NCBI GenBank assembly: GCA_030523275.1
Contig: JAUNIX010000027.1
Span: 1 to 44,877 of the forward strand
From: Lachnospiraceae bacterium
GTDB taxonomy: Bacteria > Bacillota > Clostridia > Lachnospirales > Lachnospiraceae
Length of the DNA stretch: 44,877 nt
Direction: 5' to 3'
The translations under genes were made by a program, and so were the position numbers. Below, piece by piece: positions 7,285-16,320 of this stretch (position 1 is its first letter; each line of letters starts with the position of its first letter). Below the pieces are notes generated by a model that worked only from the letters and a program-made list of their open reading frames with translations, ran no database searches and was not told the origin of the DNA.

Positions 7285-7827
7285 ATGCAACAATACATCA
7301 AACGGAGTCTCTGTCTTCTTTTCATCTTAATTTTTACTTTTAACTTTACTGTCATTGCCTGCGATGACGGTCCAGAAGATTTTGAAGATGACAACACACC
7401 AACAACGGAAATCGATTTTTCAGAACCAAGCGATACCACCTTCGACGATACTGTATGGACAATTGAACGCGAAGATGGAATCGAAGAATTATACAATCCA
7501 AAAGCCCGCTGGACAGCCCTTGAAGCTGTCGCCATGGACTTGGATTTTAAGACTGGCGGCAAAGCTGTTTTTGCCACATCAGCAATTGCACAAAAAAGTA
7601 GTCAAACCGTAAAAATTAAGACTCAGTTACAAAGTTATCGCGGCGGAGACTGGAAAACACTCTATACAAAGACAAAAACTTCAACTTACTCATCAACAAC
7701 CAATTCTGGTTCTTATTACGTAACCAAGGGTTATAAATACCGCACGCGTAATACGATTACGGTATATAATTCCAGCGGAAAGGCATTGGAAACTGTAACT
7801 TTAAATTGTAACAGAACTTATAAATAA
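7285..7827 (+). CDS. Secreted or lipid-anchored protein (DUF6147-like)
   Basis: 180 residues, with a strong AGGGAGG ribosome site. The N-terminal signal peptide (1-25) ends in VIAC at 23-26, which fits a lipobox; type I cleavage is also possible. An acidic Thr/Ser-rich linker (27-70) follows, then a beta-rich domain (~85-180) with alternating hydrophobic strands and a YYVTKGYKYRTR block. The domain resembles small secreted beta-sandwich proteins of Clostridia such as DUF6147, but that is resemblance only. It follows the sigma/anti-sigma genes at 67 bp and ends at a strong terminator, so it is a probable output of that regulatory pair. Confidence 0.65.
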   Translation: MQQYIKRSLCLLFILIFTFNFTVIACDDGPEDFEDDNTPTTEIDFSEPSDTTFDDTVWTIEREDGIEELYNPKARWTALEAVAMDLDFKTGGKAVFATSAIAQKSSQTVKIKTQLQSYRGGDWKTLYTKTKTSTYSSTTNSGSYYVTKGYKYRTRNTITVYNSSGKALETVTLNCNRTYK

Positions 7828-7866
7828 ACTTTAACACAAAAATATATATTGTTCTCTCACAAAAGG

Positions 7867-7890
7867 CCACAGTTCTACTGTGGTTTTTTT
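7867..7890 (+). terminator. Rho-independent terminator after the sigma operon
   Basis: Perfect 7-bp stem CCACAGT/ACTGTGG (7867-7873, 7877-7883) with a 3-base loop and a run of seven T. Confidence 0.92.
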
Positions 7891-8387
7891 GTTTCTGCAT
7901 TTTTTCATACCATTTTCAACTCATATTCTTGCAAATTACTCCCTTTTTATTCTCTTCAAAACCCCATTTTAAAATTTTTTTCAATTTTTTTAAATTTGTT
8001 CCTAATATTTTTGCCCAAACTTCGGTTTATTAAGTGTAAGGGAAATTTTTGAACGGTTTTTGTTCTTCCTTTATGGGTCTTATCATATACATAATCACCT
8101 AAATAAACAAAATATGATAAAATATCTGAAAAGCAGCAATAGAAAATGTCAACTATTGGAGTACTGTGTTTTCCTGATTGTTCATTTTCAGATTTAAAGG
8201 TTGAACTGGCAGCCTTGACAACTGGTCATTAGGACAATAGTTTATTTATAAATATTCAATTTTACTAACAAAAAATATTTACGAAGAAGACTATCCACGC
8301 ATACAGTTCCGAACACTAGTTGCTCAACGCTGTTATAAACAATTCAATCCATTTCCCTTACCTAGGTAAATCATGCATGATTATACC
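7891..8387. other. Unassigned AT-rich intergenic region with possible gene remnant
   Basis: About 500 bp between two terminators with no credible gene. It holds poly-T stretches (7970-8000) and a short open stretch at 8262-8375 whose translation includes EEDYPRIQFRTLVAQ. This reads like real protein but lacks a start and ribosome site. I do not recognise the family; it may be a decayed gene or chance. Confidence 0.4.
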
Positions 8388-8421
8388 AAAAAGAGGTATC
8401 TGAATTTCAGATACCTCTTTT
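8388..8421. terminator. Bidirectional terminator after dut
   Basis: Near-perfect inverted repeat AAAGAGGTATCTGAA / TTTCAGATACCTCTTT with A and T tracts on the two sides. It lies 51 bp beyond the dut stop (minus strand) and can also stop plus-strand transcripts. Confidence 0.9.
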
Positions 8422-8472
8422 GATTCATGCCTTTTTATTATAATACATTTTACTTTCAAAAACTACCGCAAC

Positions 8473-8910
8473 TTAATTTGTGCCAGTGGAACCAAATCCG
8501 CCACGTTCTGTATCATCTAAGAACTCTACTTCATCAAACTGAATCTGTGGCTGATTTTTTACGATACGAAACTGGCAAATTCGATCATTTATTTTAACTT
8601 CTGTATCTCGCATTGCCAGTGCTGGAAATTTCCAAATATCATTTGTCCCTGAATAGCTATTATCTATGACCCCCTGTGAATTTGCCTGTAAAATCCCCCA
8701 GTTTTTAAAGGTAGAACTTCTTGGCAAGACATGTGCTTCATAACCATCTGGAAGTTTCATGGAAATACCAAGACTGATCAATTGAAATTCACCAGCTTTC
8801 ATCACTACATTTTCCGCTGCTCTCAAATCAATCCAATCAGATTTTCCATCTATGTATGTCAGTTTTTCAATTTCGTCAGAATGATATTTAATCTTAATTA
8901 TCTCTTTCAT
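8473..8910 (-). CDS. dut: dUTP diphosphatase (dUTPase)
   Basis: 145 residues, the usual size of a trimeric dUTPase, which hydrolyses dUTP to dUMP and pyrophosphate and so keeps uracil out of DNA. The five family motifs are seen in order: DLRAAE (I, ~28), PRSSTFKNWGI (II, ~63), GVIDNSYSGTNDIW (III, ~80), RICQFRIV (IV, ~109) and the C-terminal arm RGGFGSTG (V, ~136) that closes over the substrate. In motif III the catalytic Asp and the deoxyribose-stacking Tyr are present. It is monocistronic, with its own promoter and a terminator. Confidence 0.95.
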   Translation of the reverse strand: MKEIIKIKYHSDEIEKLTYIDGKSDWIDLRAAENVVMKAGEFQLISLGISMKLPDGYEAHVLPRSSTFKNWGILQANSQGVIDNSYSGTNDIWKFPALAMRDTEVKINDRICQFRIVKNQPQIQFDEVEFLDDTERGGFGSTGTN

Positions 8911-8945
8911 TTCTATATTCCTCTACTCATTTCAATTTTTTCTTT

Positions 8946-8973
8946 ATCATATCATCTTTAACAAAAATTACAA
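8946..8973 (-). promoter_or_regulatory. dut promoter
   Basis: Minus strand: -35 TTGTAA (8968-8973), 16-bp spacer, -10 TATGAT (8946-8951), 35 bp before the dut ATG. Confidence 0.65.
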
Positions 8974-9107
8974 CCAAAAAAATACAGAAAAGCAAAAACA
9001 TGCAATATATCTATAGAAATAATATAAAATATGATATTAAAATATATTTTCTGTCACTTTCCAGAATACTTTTATGCATTTTTACTAATTTTGACTAGCA
9101 TCAGAAG

Positions 9108-9136
9108 TTGAAATAAGGCAAATTATCTAGTATAAT
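9108..9136 (+). promoter_or_regulatory. pgi promoter
   Basis: -35 TTGAAA (9108-9113), 17-bp spacer, -10 TATAAT (9131-9136). It leaves a leader of about 110 bases in which I see no riboswitch. Confidence 0.8.
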
Positions 9137-9251
9137 AAATATACACATTTATGATTGTGAAGACATTCTCTGGATAAAAAATTATTATTTATATTTGTCC
9201 TTAAAGAAAGGCATCACTATTAAAAACAAAAAGTATAAGGAGGAATTTTCT

Positions 9252-10835
9252 ATGGTTACATGGAATAACATGGATACTTTGGTATCTTATCAGAAACTTT
9301 CCACAATGAAAAATCGCGTAAATGTTGTGGAAGCAATGTCAGGAGAAAGCGGCGCTGACCGTGCTACTCGCTATACTACCCCTATGGCTGAAGGTCTTGC
9401 TTTCAATTACGGTGCAAAAGAAGTGGATGACACAATTTTAGAACAGCTTGCTGCATTAGCAGAAGAAGCTCAGCTTGTTGATAAATTCGAAGCTCTTTAC
9501 AATGGTGAAAGAGTAAATACTGGTGAAAACCGTATGGTACTTCACCACTTAGCTCGTAGACAGTTAGGTAATGACGTTGTAGAAAATGGGGTTAACAAAC
9601 GTGATTTCTATGCTGGCGTACAGGCAAAAGCTGCTGAATTTGCTAACAAAGTTCATGCTGGTGAAATTACAAACGCTGCCGGTGAAACATTTACAACAGT
9701 TGTTCAGATTGGTATCGGTGGTAGTGACCTTGGTCCTCGTGCTTTATATTTAGCTTTAGAGAACTGGGCAAAAGTAAATAATACATTAAAGATGGAAGCT
9801 AAATTCATCAGTAACGTTGACCCTGATGACGCTGCTGCTGTATTAAACTCTATCGATGTATCTCGTGCTCTTTTCATCGTAGTTTCTAAATCTGGAACAA
9901 CTTTGGAAACTTTAACAAACGAAGCTTTCGTAAAAGACGCTTTGACAAAGGCTGGTTTAGATCCTTCTAAACATATGCTTGCTGTAACAAGCGAAACTTC
10001 TCCATTAGCACAGGGCGATGATTACCTTGATGCATTCTTCATGGATGATTACATTGGCGGTCGTTTCTCTTCAAGCTCTGCTGTAGGTGGCGTAGTTCTT
10101 TCTTTGGCATTTGGTCCAGAAGTATTTGCAGATATTCTTAACGGTGCTGCAGAAGAAGATAAACTTGCAACAAACAAAGATTTATTACAGAATCCAGATA
10201 TGTTAGATGCTTTGATCGGCGTTTACGAACGTAACGTACAGGGATATCTTGACACAGCTGTTCTTCCATATTCTCAGGCATTACATCGTTTCCCTGCTCA
10301 TTTACAGCAGTTAGATATGGAATCCAATGGTAAACGTGTAAACCGTTTTGGTGAACCTGTAAATTATCAGACAGGTCCTGTTATCTTTGGTGAACCTGGT
10401 ACAAATGGACAGCATTCTTTCTATCAGTTATTACATCAGGGAACAGATATCGTTCCATTACAGTTCGTTGGATTCAAAAACAGCCAGATTGGTACAGATG
10501 TAGTAATCGAAGGTACTACAAGCCAGCAGAAATTATGTGCAAACGTAGCTGCTCAGATCGTAGCTTTCGCTTGTGGTAAAGAAGACGAAAACAGCAACAA
10601 AGAATTCAAAGGTGGTCGTCCATCTAGTATCATCATTGGTGATAAATTAACACCTAGATCTCTTGGTGCATTATTAGCTCACTTTGAAAACAAGATCATG
10701 TTCCAGGGATTCGTATGGAATATCAACAGCTTTGACCAGGAAGGTGTTCAGTTAGGTAAAGTATTAGCAAAACGTGTACTTGCTCATGATACAGACGGTG
10801 CATTAAAAGTTTACAGTGATTTATTAGACATCTAA
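9252..10835 (+). CDS. pgi: Glucose-6-phosphate isomerase
   Basis: 527 residues from the ATG 8 bp after AAGGAGG; an earlier in-frame start at 9195 has no ribosome site. The enzyme interconverts glucose-6-phosphate and fructose-6-phosphate in glycolysis and gluconeogenesis. Visible family blocks are IGIGGSDLGPRA (phosphate site), VVSKSGTTLET (sugar-phosphate loop), GGRFSSSSAVGG, the catalytic-Glu region GEPGTNGQHSFYQ and a C-terminal block with ENKIMFQG. It is closer in length to the ~550-residue form than to the ~450-residue Bacillus form. The codon choice (GGT, GCT, CGT) suggests high expression. It is monocistronic between a consensus promoter and a terminator. Confidence 0.96.
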   Translation: MVTWNNMDTLVSYQKLSTMKNRVNVVEAMSGESGADRATRYTTPMAEGLAFNYGAKEVDDTILEQLAALAEEAQLVDKFEALYNGERVNTGENRMVLHHLARRQLGNDVVENGVNKRDFYAGVQAKAAEFANKVHAGEITNAAGETFTTVVQIGIGGSDLGPRALYLALENWAKVNNTLKMEAKFISNVDPDDAAAVLNSIDVSRALFIVVSKSGTTLETLTNEAFVKDALTKAGLDPSKHMLAVTSETSPLAQGDDYLDAFFMDDYIGGRFSSSSAVGGVVLSLAFGPEVFADILNGAAEEDKLATNKDLLQNPDMLDALIGVYERNVQGYLDTAVLPYSQALHRFPAHLQQLDMESNGKRVNRFGEPVNYQTGPVIFGEPGTNGQHSFYQLLHQGTDIVPLQFVGFKNSQIGTDVVIEGTTSQQKLCANVAAQIVAFACGKEDENSNKEFKGGRPSSIIIGDKLTPRSLGALLAHFENKIMFQGFVWNINSFDQEGVQLGKVLAKRVLAHDTDGALKVYSDLLDI

Positions 10836-10871
10836 GAATTACATCACTGAAAATCAAATTTACACAAACAC

Positions 10872-10908
10872 AACAGGTCGTGATAGCCATCTATCACGAC
10901 CTGTTTTT
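10872..10908. terminator. Terminator between pgi and the deacetylase gene
   Basis: 15-bp perfect stem AACAGGTCGTGATAG/CTATCACGACCTGTT with a 4-base loop and T-run. It serves pgi and may serve the convergent deacetylase gene. Confidence 0.92.
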
Positions 10909-10925
10909 AATGATAATCGTTCCAT

Positions 10926-11786
10926 CTAAAGTTCATCTAAATTTTTAAATGAATAACCTTTTTTCTCTAAATTCGTCAGCACTGTGTCTAATGCGTCTGC
11001 ATTTGATTTTGACACATTATGAATCAATGGAATTGCCCCATTGTGATAATATTTATCAAAATGTTCAATGACATAATCCGCTCCCGGCTGATTGTTCACA
11101 TCAAAATCTTTGTAAGCCATACTCCAAAAAATTGTTTTGTAACCGAGATTTTTACAAATCTGTAGGGTCCGTTCACTATATTCTCCCATCGGTGGCCGAA
11201 CAAATTTATCCATCTCATATCCTGTCACTTCTTTGCAATAATCCGCACAAGTAATCAATTCTTCTTTGATATCGCGTTCAGAAAGTTCCGGCATACTTTG
11301 ATGTTTGACGGTATGATTTCCCACCAAATTTCCTTCTTTTTTCATGCGCTTAACTAAATCAACATTATCTCTAATATAAGTCTGCGTCACAAAAAACATC
11401 GCTGTAGCTTTATGCTTCTTCAATGTATCCAGTATTTTAGGGGTATATCCGTTTTCATAACCACAATCAAAGGTCAAATAAATTACTTTTTTATTTTTTT
11501 TCGCCTGATCCACATAATAGGCGTCATATTTTGAAAGATCCACTTCTTCTTGCGCACCAGATTGTTCATGATTTTCTGCGCGTTTGATCCACCATGACTG
11601 CTTTTTATTTGAAAGAGAAGCAACATCAACAGAGTCATTTGCTGTCGCGACGGTTGCCTGAGTCTGTTTGGTCGTCTGCTCTACTTTTGAAGTTTGTTTT
11701 GTGCTTTTTTCTGTTCCTTCTTTTGCTGAAATACATCCGGTTAAACATATCATCAATACCACAAACAAACAGACTTTTCGTCTCAT
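10926..11786 (-). CDS. Polysaccharide deacetylase, PdaA-like lipoprotein
   Basis: 286 residues when started at the ATG that overlaps the upstream stop (TAATG), with GGTGGGA just before it. A signal peptide ends in the lipobox LTGC. The NodB domain (~100-282) shows all five motifs: TFDCGYENG (catalytic Asp and metal Asp), GNHTVKHQSM (metal His), RPPMGEYS, FWSMAYKDFD and IPLIHNVSKSNADAL. The TFDCGYE form and the overall layout are like PdaA, which makes muramic delta-lactam in spore cortex; a vegetative peptidoglycan deacetylase is the alternative. It is the last gene of a probable mtnN-hypothetical-deacetylase unit. Confidence 0.88.
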   Translation of the reverse strand: MRRKVCLFVVLMICLTGCISAKEGTEKSTKQTSKVEQTTKQTQATVATANDSVDVASLSNKKQSWWIKRAENHEQSGAQEEVDLSKYDAYYVDQAKKNKKVIYLTFDCGYENGYTPKILDTLKKHKATAMFFVTQTYIRDNVDLVKRMKKEGNLVGNHTVKHQSMPELSERDIKEELITCADYCKEVTGYEMDKFVRPPMGEYSERTLQICKNLGYKTIFWSMAYKDFDVNNQPGADYVIEHFDKYYHNGAIPLIHNVSKSNADALDTVLTNLEKKGYSFKNLDEL

Positions 11787-12397
11787 TAAAATTCCCACCA
11801 TTCTTTTAAAATCTGACTAAATGTTTCCATTTCCTCAGGAGAAAGTTTCTCATCCTCCCTGGAAATAGCGACCTCCTGTTGCACTTTCGAATTTTTTCTT
11901 TTTATTTTCTCTACCTCTGATTTCCGATTCTTCACCGTTCCTTTTTCAATCGCAAGTAGTATATTGGTCCTGACCAAAGGAATGTTTGACCTAGAATCAA
12001 TTAATAATTCCGCAACTAGAAAGACGACACTTAAATTGATTCCGGTCATAAAAATCCAGTCTTCTTTCCCTTGACACGCCGCTAATAAAATAAGCAATGT
12101 ACATACTAGCGGAATTCTTAAAAAGATTATACTTTTTAATCCACAGATGCGATCATTCACCAAATACTTATCCACAAAGTTGCCCGCATTTTCCACCTTA
12201 AAATTTAATTGCTCATAGTTATCAAATCGTTTTTTCAGTGCTTTTAACCATTTCGTATGTATGTGTTCCATTTGTTCTGTTTCTCTGATCAGCCTATTAT
12301 AATGTATGATTGCTCCTATCTTAGTTAGAACTCCGATCAATACTGCTGCCTCTAGTACAAATGCCCATATCGATTGATTTATAAATTGTTGTAACAT
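11786..12397 (-). CDS. Hypothetical membrane protein
   Basis: 203 residues when started at the ATG after GAAGGGAG; a start 60 bp earlier lacks a ribosome site and overlaps the putative -10. It has an N-terminal membrane helix (~9-30), a charged, coiled-coil-like middle part (~32-90), two more hydrophobic segments (~92-108 and ~118-135), and a highly charged C-terminal tail (~150-203). I do not recognise the family. It is translationally coupled (TAATG) to the PdaA-like gene, suggesting a joint role at the envelope. Confidence 0.65.
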   Translation of the reverse strand: MLQQFINQSIWAFVLEAAVLIGVLTKIGAIIHYNRLIRETEQMEHIHTKWLKALKKRFDNYEQLNFKVENAGNFVDKYLVNDRICGLKSIIFLRIPLVCTLLILLAACQGKEDWIFMTGINLSVVFLVAELLIDSRSNIPLVRTNILLAIEKGTVKNRKSEVEKIKRKNSKVQQEVAISREDEKLSPEEMETFSQILKEWWEF

Positions 12398-12481
12398 AAA
12401 AAAACTCCCTTCTTTTGCCTTTGCATTCATTATAAAAAGAAAAGAGTTTTTTCTCACTATGTTTCGTATGTCAAATGTGGA

Positions 12482-13180
12482 CTATATTTTTGCGAACATT
12501 GATTTTAAAAGACGAACAGTGTGGACAATTGCCTGTTCTTCAAAATCATTGTAATTCATAGTCGCACTGTGATCTGCCTTATCAGAAATTGCACGGATAA
12601 TAACAAACGGAATCTGATTTAAATATGCAACCTGTGCCATTGCTGCACCTTCCATTTCTGCACAATACCCATCAAACTGATTTACCAAAAATGTTTTCTT
12701 TTCATCTGAACTGATAAATTGGTCCCCACTTACCACTCTGCCAACGTAAACAGATATGTCTGGATTTACTTCTTCACAGGATTCTTTTGCCTTTGCAATT
12801 AAAATCTTGTCACCATAAAAAACAGACTGTTCCATCTGCGGAATCACACCCAAATCATAACCAAATCCTGTCGCATCCATATCATGCTGCAAAGTATCAC
12901 TGGATAACACAATATCTCCAATATTGATTGGTCCATATAATCCACCCGCTACTCCCGTGTTGATCAACGCATCTATTTTATAAATGCTCGCCAAAATCTG
13001 TGTACAAGCAGCCATATTGACCTTTCCAATCCCACTTTTTACAACAACTGCTTTTTTGCCCCATAAAACACCATCATAAAAATCCATACCTGCGATGGTC
13101 GTCTTCTCTGTGAGTTCCATCTGTGCAATCAGTTGTGATACTTCTTCTGGCATTGCACCGATAATTCCAATATAATTCAT
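12482..13180 (-). CDS. mtnN: 5'-methylthioadenosine/S-adenosylhomocysteine nucleosidase
   Basis: 232 residues from the ATG preceded by TGGAGGAAATAAAT; an ATG five codons earlier lies on this ribosome site. The enzyme cleaves adenine from MTA, SAH and 5'-deoxyadenosine, clearing inhibitors of methylation and radical-SAM reactions. Seen: N-terminal IGIIGAMPEEV (general acid Glu), TGVAGGL (phosphorylase-type glycine loop), EMEGAAMAQVA (ribose-binding Met-Glu) and the catalytic Asp in RAISDKAD. The length is standard. It precedes the hypothetical membrane protein by 84 bp. Confidence 0.95.
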   Translation of the reverse strand: MNYIGIIGAMPEEVSQLIAQMELTEKTTIAGMDFYDGVLWGKKAVVVKSGIGKVNMAACTQILASIYKIDALINTGVAGGLYGPINIGDIVLSSDTLQHDMDATGFGYDLGVIPQMEQSVFYGDKILIAKAKESCEEVNPDISVYVGRVVSGDQFISSDEKKTFLVNQFDGYCAEMEGAAMAQVAYLNQIPFVIIRAISDKADHSATMNYNDFEEQAIVHTVRLLKSMFAKI

Positions 13181-13387
13181 ATTTATTTCCTCCATGTTAT
13201 GAAAAATTTACGTAGCCGATAAAATCACAAAAATATCATGTATTTTCCTGAAAGCATCATAACACATTTATAACCAAGAAAACAGTTATAAAAAATGAAT
13301 CTAAGATTTTATGTTACAATCATGCAAAATGTGATATGATAAATGGTACACAATATTTGAAATTACATAAGAAAGGAATGAATTTAA

Positions 13388-13633
13388 ATGATTTATAGAA
13401 CAAAGGGCACCTGTGCCCAGGCAATTGAATTTGATATCGAAGATGGTATTTTAAAAGATGTAAAGTTTATCGGCGGATGTCAGGGAAATACCCAGGGAGT
13501 GGCTGCACTCGCAAAAGGACAGCCTGTAACAGAACTCATTGATAAATTATCTGGTATTAACTGTGGTTTTCGCGGTACATCCTGTCCAGATCAACTCGCT
13601 AACGCTTTAAAAGATTATCAGGCAAATCATTAG
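13388..13633 (+). CDS. TSCPD-domain protein (TIGR03905 type)
   Basis: 81 residues with the signature Cys positions of the small TSCPD family: GTCAQAIEF (~9), GGCQGNTQG (~31), NCGFRGTSCPDQLANAL (~58-72). The domain is related to the C-terminal metal-binding part of some ribonucleotide reductases; as a stand-alone protein its function is unknown, although thiol or metal chemistry is likely. AAAGGAATG lies before the ATG. It is followed 9 bp later by murG. Confidence 0.85.
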   Translation: MIYRTKGTCAQAIEFDIEDGILKDVKFIGGCQGNTQGVAALAKGQPVTELIDKLSGINCGFRGTSCPDQLANALKDYQANH

Positions 13634-13642
13634 GAGGATCTT

Positions 13643-14707
13643 ATGAAACGAATTATTCTCACTGGTGGCGGTACAGCCGGACACGTCACTCCAAATATTG
13701 CTTTGGTTCCTGCTTTACAAAAAAAAGGATTTGATATTCGCTATATTGGATCTTATAACGGAATGGAACGTCAATTGATCAAAGATATCAAGCTTCCATA
13801 TTACGGTATTTCTTCCGGAAAACTTCGCCGTTATTTTGACCTGAAAAACTTTTCTGATCCATTTAAGGTTATGAAAGGCTATTTTGAAGCACGCGCTTTG
13901 ATGAAAAAATTAAAACCAGATGTAGTATTCTCCAAAGGTGGATTTGTCACTGTTCCTGTTGTATTAGCAGCTAAACATAAAGGAATTCCTGTCATTATTC
14001 ATGAATCCGATATGACACCAGGTCTTGCAAACCGTTTGAGTATTCCAAGTGCATCAAAAGTTTGCTGTAACTTCCCTGAAACACTCAAACATCTTCCAGA
14101 AGGTAAAGCTGTTCTTACCGGCTCTCCAATTCGTGAAGAATTATTTCAGGGTGATAAGGAAAAGGGACTACAATTTTGCGGATTTGATGACAAGAAACCT
14201 GTCCTTTTAATTATGGGCGGAAGCTTAGGTTCTGTGGCTATCAATAATGCTGTTCGCGGTGAATTGGATACTTTACTGGAAACATTTCAGATTGCACACC
14301 TTTGTGGAAAGGGTAATTTAGACACCTCATTAGAAGGAAAGAAAGGCTATGCTCAATTTGAATTTGTCAGTGATGAATTAAGAGATATTTTTGCCTGTAC
14401 AGACCTTATGATTTCTCGTGCAGGAGCAAACGCAATCTGTGAAATATTAGCTCTTAGAAAACCAAATATTTTGATTCCACTTTCTGCACAGGCAAGTCGT
14501 GGTGATCAAATCCTAAATGCAGCTTCTTTCGAAAAACAAGGTTATAGTTATGTCTTACAGGAAGAAGATGTGACAAACGAAAGCCTTTTAAAAGCTGTCA
14601 CTACAGTTTATAAAAATCGAACAGACTACATTAACGCCATGAATAAAAGTAAATTGGCCGATCCAATTGCTACGATTATGGGATTAGTGGATGAACTTAC
14701 AAAATAA
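13643..14707 (+). CDS. murG: MurG, lipid II-forming N-acetylglucosaminyltransferase
   Basis: 354 residues. MurG adds GlcNAc from UDP-GlcNAc to lipid I on the inner membrane face, making lipid II for peptidoglycan. Motifs: N-terminal [12 protein letters not shown] (G-loop 1), [12 protein letters not shown] (~125), GGSLGS (~191, G-loop) and the nucleotide-sugar site [22 protein letters not shown] (~258-279). AGGAGG is 6 bp before the ATG. It lies outside a dcw cluster, beside the TSCPD and nitroreductase genes, which suggests either relocation of the only murG or a paralogue. Confidence 0.94.
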   Translation: MKRIILTGGGTAGHVTPNIALVPALQKKGFDIRYIGSYNGMERQLIKDIKLPYYGISSGKLRRYFDLKNFSDPFKVMKGYFEARALMKKLKPDVVFSKGGFVTVPVVLAAKHKGIPVIIHESDMTPGLANRLSIPSASKVCCNFPETLKHLPEGKAVLTGSPIREELFQGDKEKGLQFCGFDDKKPVLLIMGGSLGSVAINNAVRGELDTLLETFQIAHLCGKGNLDTSLEGKKGYAQFEFVSDELRDIFACTDLMISRAGANAICEILALRKPNILIPLSAQASRGDQILNAASFEKQGYSYVLQEEDVTNESLLKAVTTVYKNRTDYINAMNKSKLADPIATIMGLVDELTK

Positions 14708-14728
14708 CAGATGGAAAGGATGATAGAT

Positions 14729-15253
14729 ATGAGTAAAGTCATTGATAATATGATGACAAGAAGAAGTATCCGTAAATATAAATCAGACATGATACCAAAA
14801 GAAACAATCGATACGATTATCAAGGCTGGTACTTATGCTGCTACTGGTAGAGGCATGCAATCTCCAATTATTATTGCCGTTACAAATAAAGAATTAAGAG
14901 ACAAACTGGCAAAACAAAATGCTGAAATTATGGGACATCCTGATATGGACCCATTTTATGGTGCTCCAGTTGTTTTGATTGTTTTAGCTGATAAAAGCCG
15001 TCCAACTTATCTTTATGATGGCAGCCTTGTAATGGGTAATTTGATGAACGCAGCCCATGATCAAGGAATCGGCAGTTGCTGGATTCACCGTGCAAAAGAA
15101 GAATTTGAATCTCCAGAAGGTAAAGAATTATTGGCTTCTCTCGGTATTGAAGGGGACTATGAAGGAATTGGTCATTGTATCTTAGGATATGTTGATGGTG
15201 AGGAACCAGAAGCTGCTCCGCGAAAAGAATCTTATGTATATTATGTAGAATAA
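14729..15253 (+). CDS. Nitroreductase-family flavoprotein
   Basis: 174 residues from the ATG after GGAAAGGATG; an ATG 18 bp earlier lies on the ribosome site. It is an FMN-dependent NAD(P)H oxidoreductase of the nitroreductase superfamily: the N-terminal MMTRRSIRKYK is the FMN phosphate-binding motif, and a DGSLVMGNLMNAAHDQGIGS helix and GHCILGYVDG block follow. Physiological substrates of such proteins vary and cannot be predicted. It is 21 bp from murG and probably its operon partner, with a terminator downstream. Confidence 0.9.
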   Translation: MSKVIDNMMTRRSIRKYKSDMIPKETIDTIIKAGTYAATGRGMQSPIIIAVTNKELRDKLAKQNAEIMGHPDMDPFYGAPVVLIVLADKSRPTYLYDGSLVMGNLMNAAHDQGIGSCWIHRAKEEFESPEGKELLASLGIEGDYEGIGHCILGYVDGEEPEAAPRKESYVYYVE

Positions 15254-15264
15254 AATATTCGACT

Positions 15265-15349
15265 AAAAATAGCCGTTGTTTTCCATGATATTTCACCTGT
15301 CTACTTGACAGAGTGCATATCAAATCACCAGACAGAACGGCTATTTTTT
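15265..15349 (+). terminator. Terminator after the nitroreductase gene
   Basis: Outer stem AAAAATAGCCGTT (15265-15277) with AACGGCTATTTTTT (15336-15349), enclosing a 58-base loop that holds a smaller CTGTC/GACAG hairpin (15297-15311). The T-run ends the outer stem. Confidence 0.7.
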
Positions 15350-15441
15350 ATGTGTATAACTCAGAATTGCTACAATCAATATTGCAATATTTACAATAAT
15401 GTTTCATTCTTCATATGCATTATATTAATACGCCTAATCGC

Positions 15442-15470
15442 TTTACAACCATTAAAAATATGTTTATAAT
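15442..15470 (+). promoter_or_regulatory. ribU promoter
   Basis: -35 TTTACA (15442-15447), 17-bp spacer, -10 TATAAT (15465-15470), placing the start at the 5' edge of the FMN riboswitch. Confidence 0.85.
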
Positions 15471-15476
15471 AAAAGA

Positions 15477-15603
15477 ATGTTCAGGGCAGAGTGAGGCGAT
15501 ATGCCAATTCTCGACTGGTGGTGATGCCGTAACGGATAAGTCCACGCGCACATGCTGATTGGGTGAGAATCCCGAACCAACAGTATAGTCTGGAGGAAAG
15601 AAT
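15477..15603 (+). ncRNA. FMN riboswitch (RFN element)
   Basis: The leader carries the conserved RFN blocks in order: TTCAGGGCAGAGTGA, ACTGGTGGTGATGCC, the GATTGGGTGAGAATCCCGAACC block with CCAACAGTATAGTCTGGA and the closing GGAGGAAAGAA. The element binds FMN and turns off riboflavin uptake or synthesis genes. No separate intrinsic terminator is visible before the gene, and the closing strand runs straight into the AGGAGG site, so control is probably at translation start. Confidence 0.93.
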
Positions 15604-15620
15604 AGGAGGAATTGAATATT

Positions 15621-16217
15621 ATGAACAAACGAAGAGTAAACACGAGAACGATTGCGATGACAGGAATGCTAGGTGCATTAGCAACGATTTTAATGTTTTT
15701 GGAATTTCCACTACCGATGATCATTCCAGCTTTTATCAAATTTGACTTTTCTGAATTACCCGCATTATTAGCAGCTTTTTCTATGGGGCCATTATCCGGT
15801 GTCTTTGTATGTTTGATCAAGAATTTAATTAATTTGTTACATACACAAACTGGTGGTGTCGGCGAGTTATCAAACTTTATCTTAGGTGTCTGCTTTGTCT
15901 TACCAGCCGGTCTTATTTACAAACATAAGAAAACAAGAAAAAACGCTCTTATCGGTGCTATTTTAGGTGCAGTCTTAATGAGCGTGATCAGTGTATTTTC
16001 TAACTATTATATTGTATATCCCGTTTACTCTAATTTCATGCCAATGGAAGCAATTATTGGTGCTTATCAGGCAATCAATCACAATGTCAAGAATTTATGG
16101 GATGCATTGATCTGGTTTAATATGCCATTTACCTTTATCAAAGGGTTATGTAGTGTTCTCATTACATTTTTAATTTATAAACATGTATCTCCGATTTTAA
16201 AAGGAACCAATCGATAA
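15621..16217 (+). CDS. ribU: Riboflavin ECF transporter S component RibU
   Basis: 198 residues from the ATG 11 bp after AGGAGG; a TTG nine bases earlier is too close to it. It is a membrane protein with about six helices and the RibU-type N-terminal part: GMLGALATILMFLEFPLP, then the ligand-near FDFSELPALLAAFSMGP and LIKNLINLLHTQTGGVGELSNF. RibU binds riboflavin and works with the shared EcfAA'T energising module, which is not encoded here. The FMN riboswitch upstream gives independent support for the substrate. Confidence 0.93.
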   Translation: MNKRRVNTRTIAMTGMLGALATILMFLEFPLPMIIPAFIKFDFSELPALLAAFSMGPLSGVFVCLIKNLINLLHTQTGGVGELSNFILGVCFVLPAGLIYKHKKTRKNALIGAILGAVLMSVISVFSNYYIVYPVYSNFMPMEAIIGAYQAINHNVKNLWDALIWFNMPFTFIKGLCSVLITFLIYKHVSPILKGTNR

Positions 16218-16286
16218 ACAAAAGCGCTGTCGCATGAAGCTGATCAGAGAGATTATTTTTTTTGTGAGCTGTTTAAGATTTCCATC

Positions 16287-16320
16287 AATTCCCGGGTTTT
16301 TGCTCGGGAATTTTCTTTTT
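16287..16320 (+). terminator. ribU terminator
   Basis: 8-bp stem AATTCCCG/CGGGAATT (16287-16294, 16305-16312) followed by TTTTCTTTTTT. It reaches the stop codon of the convergent gene. Confidence 0.85.
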
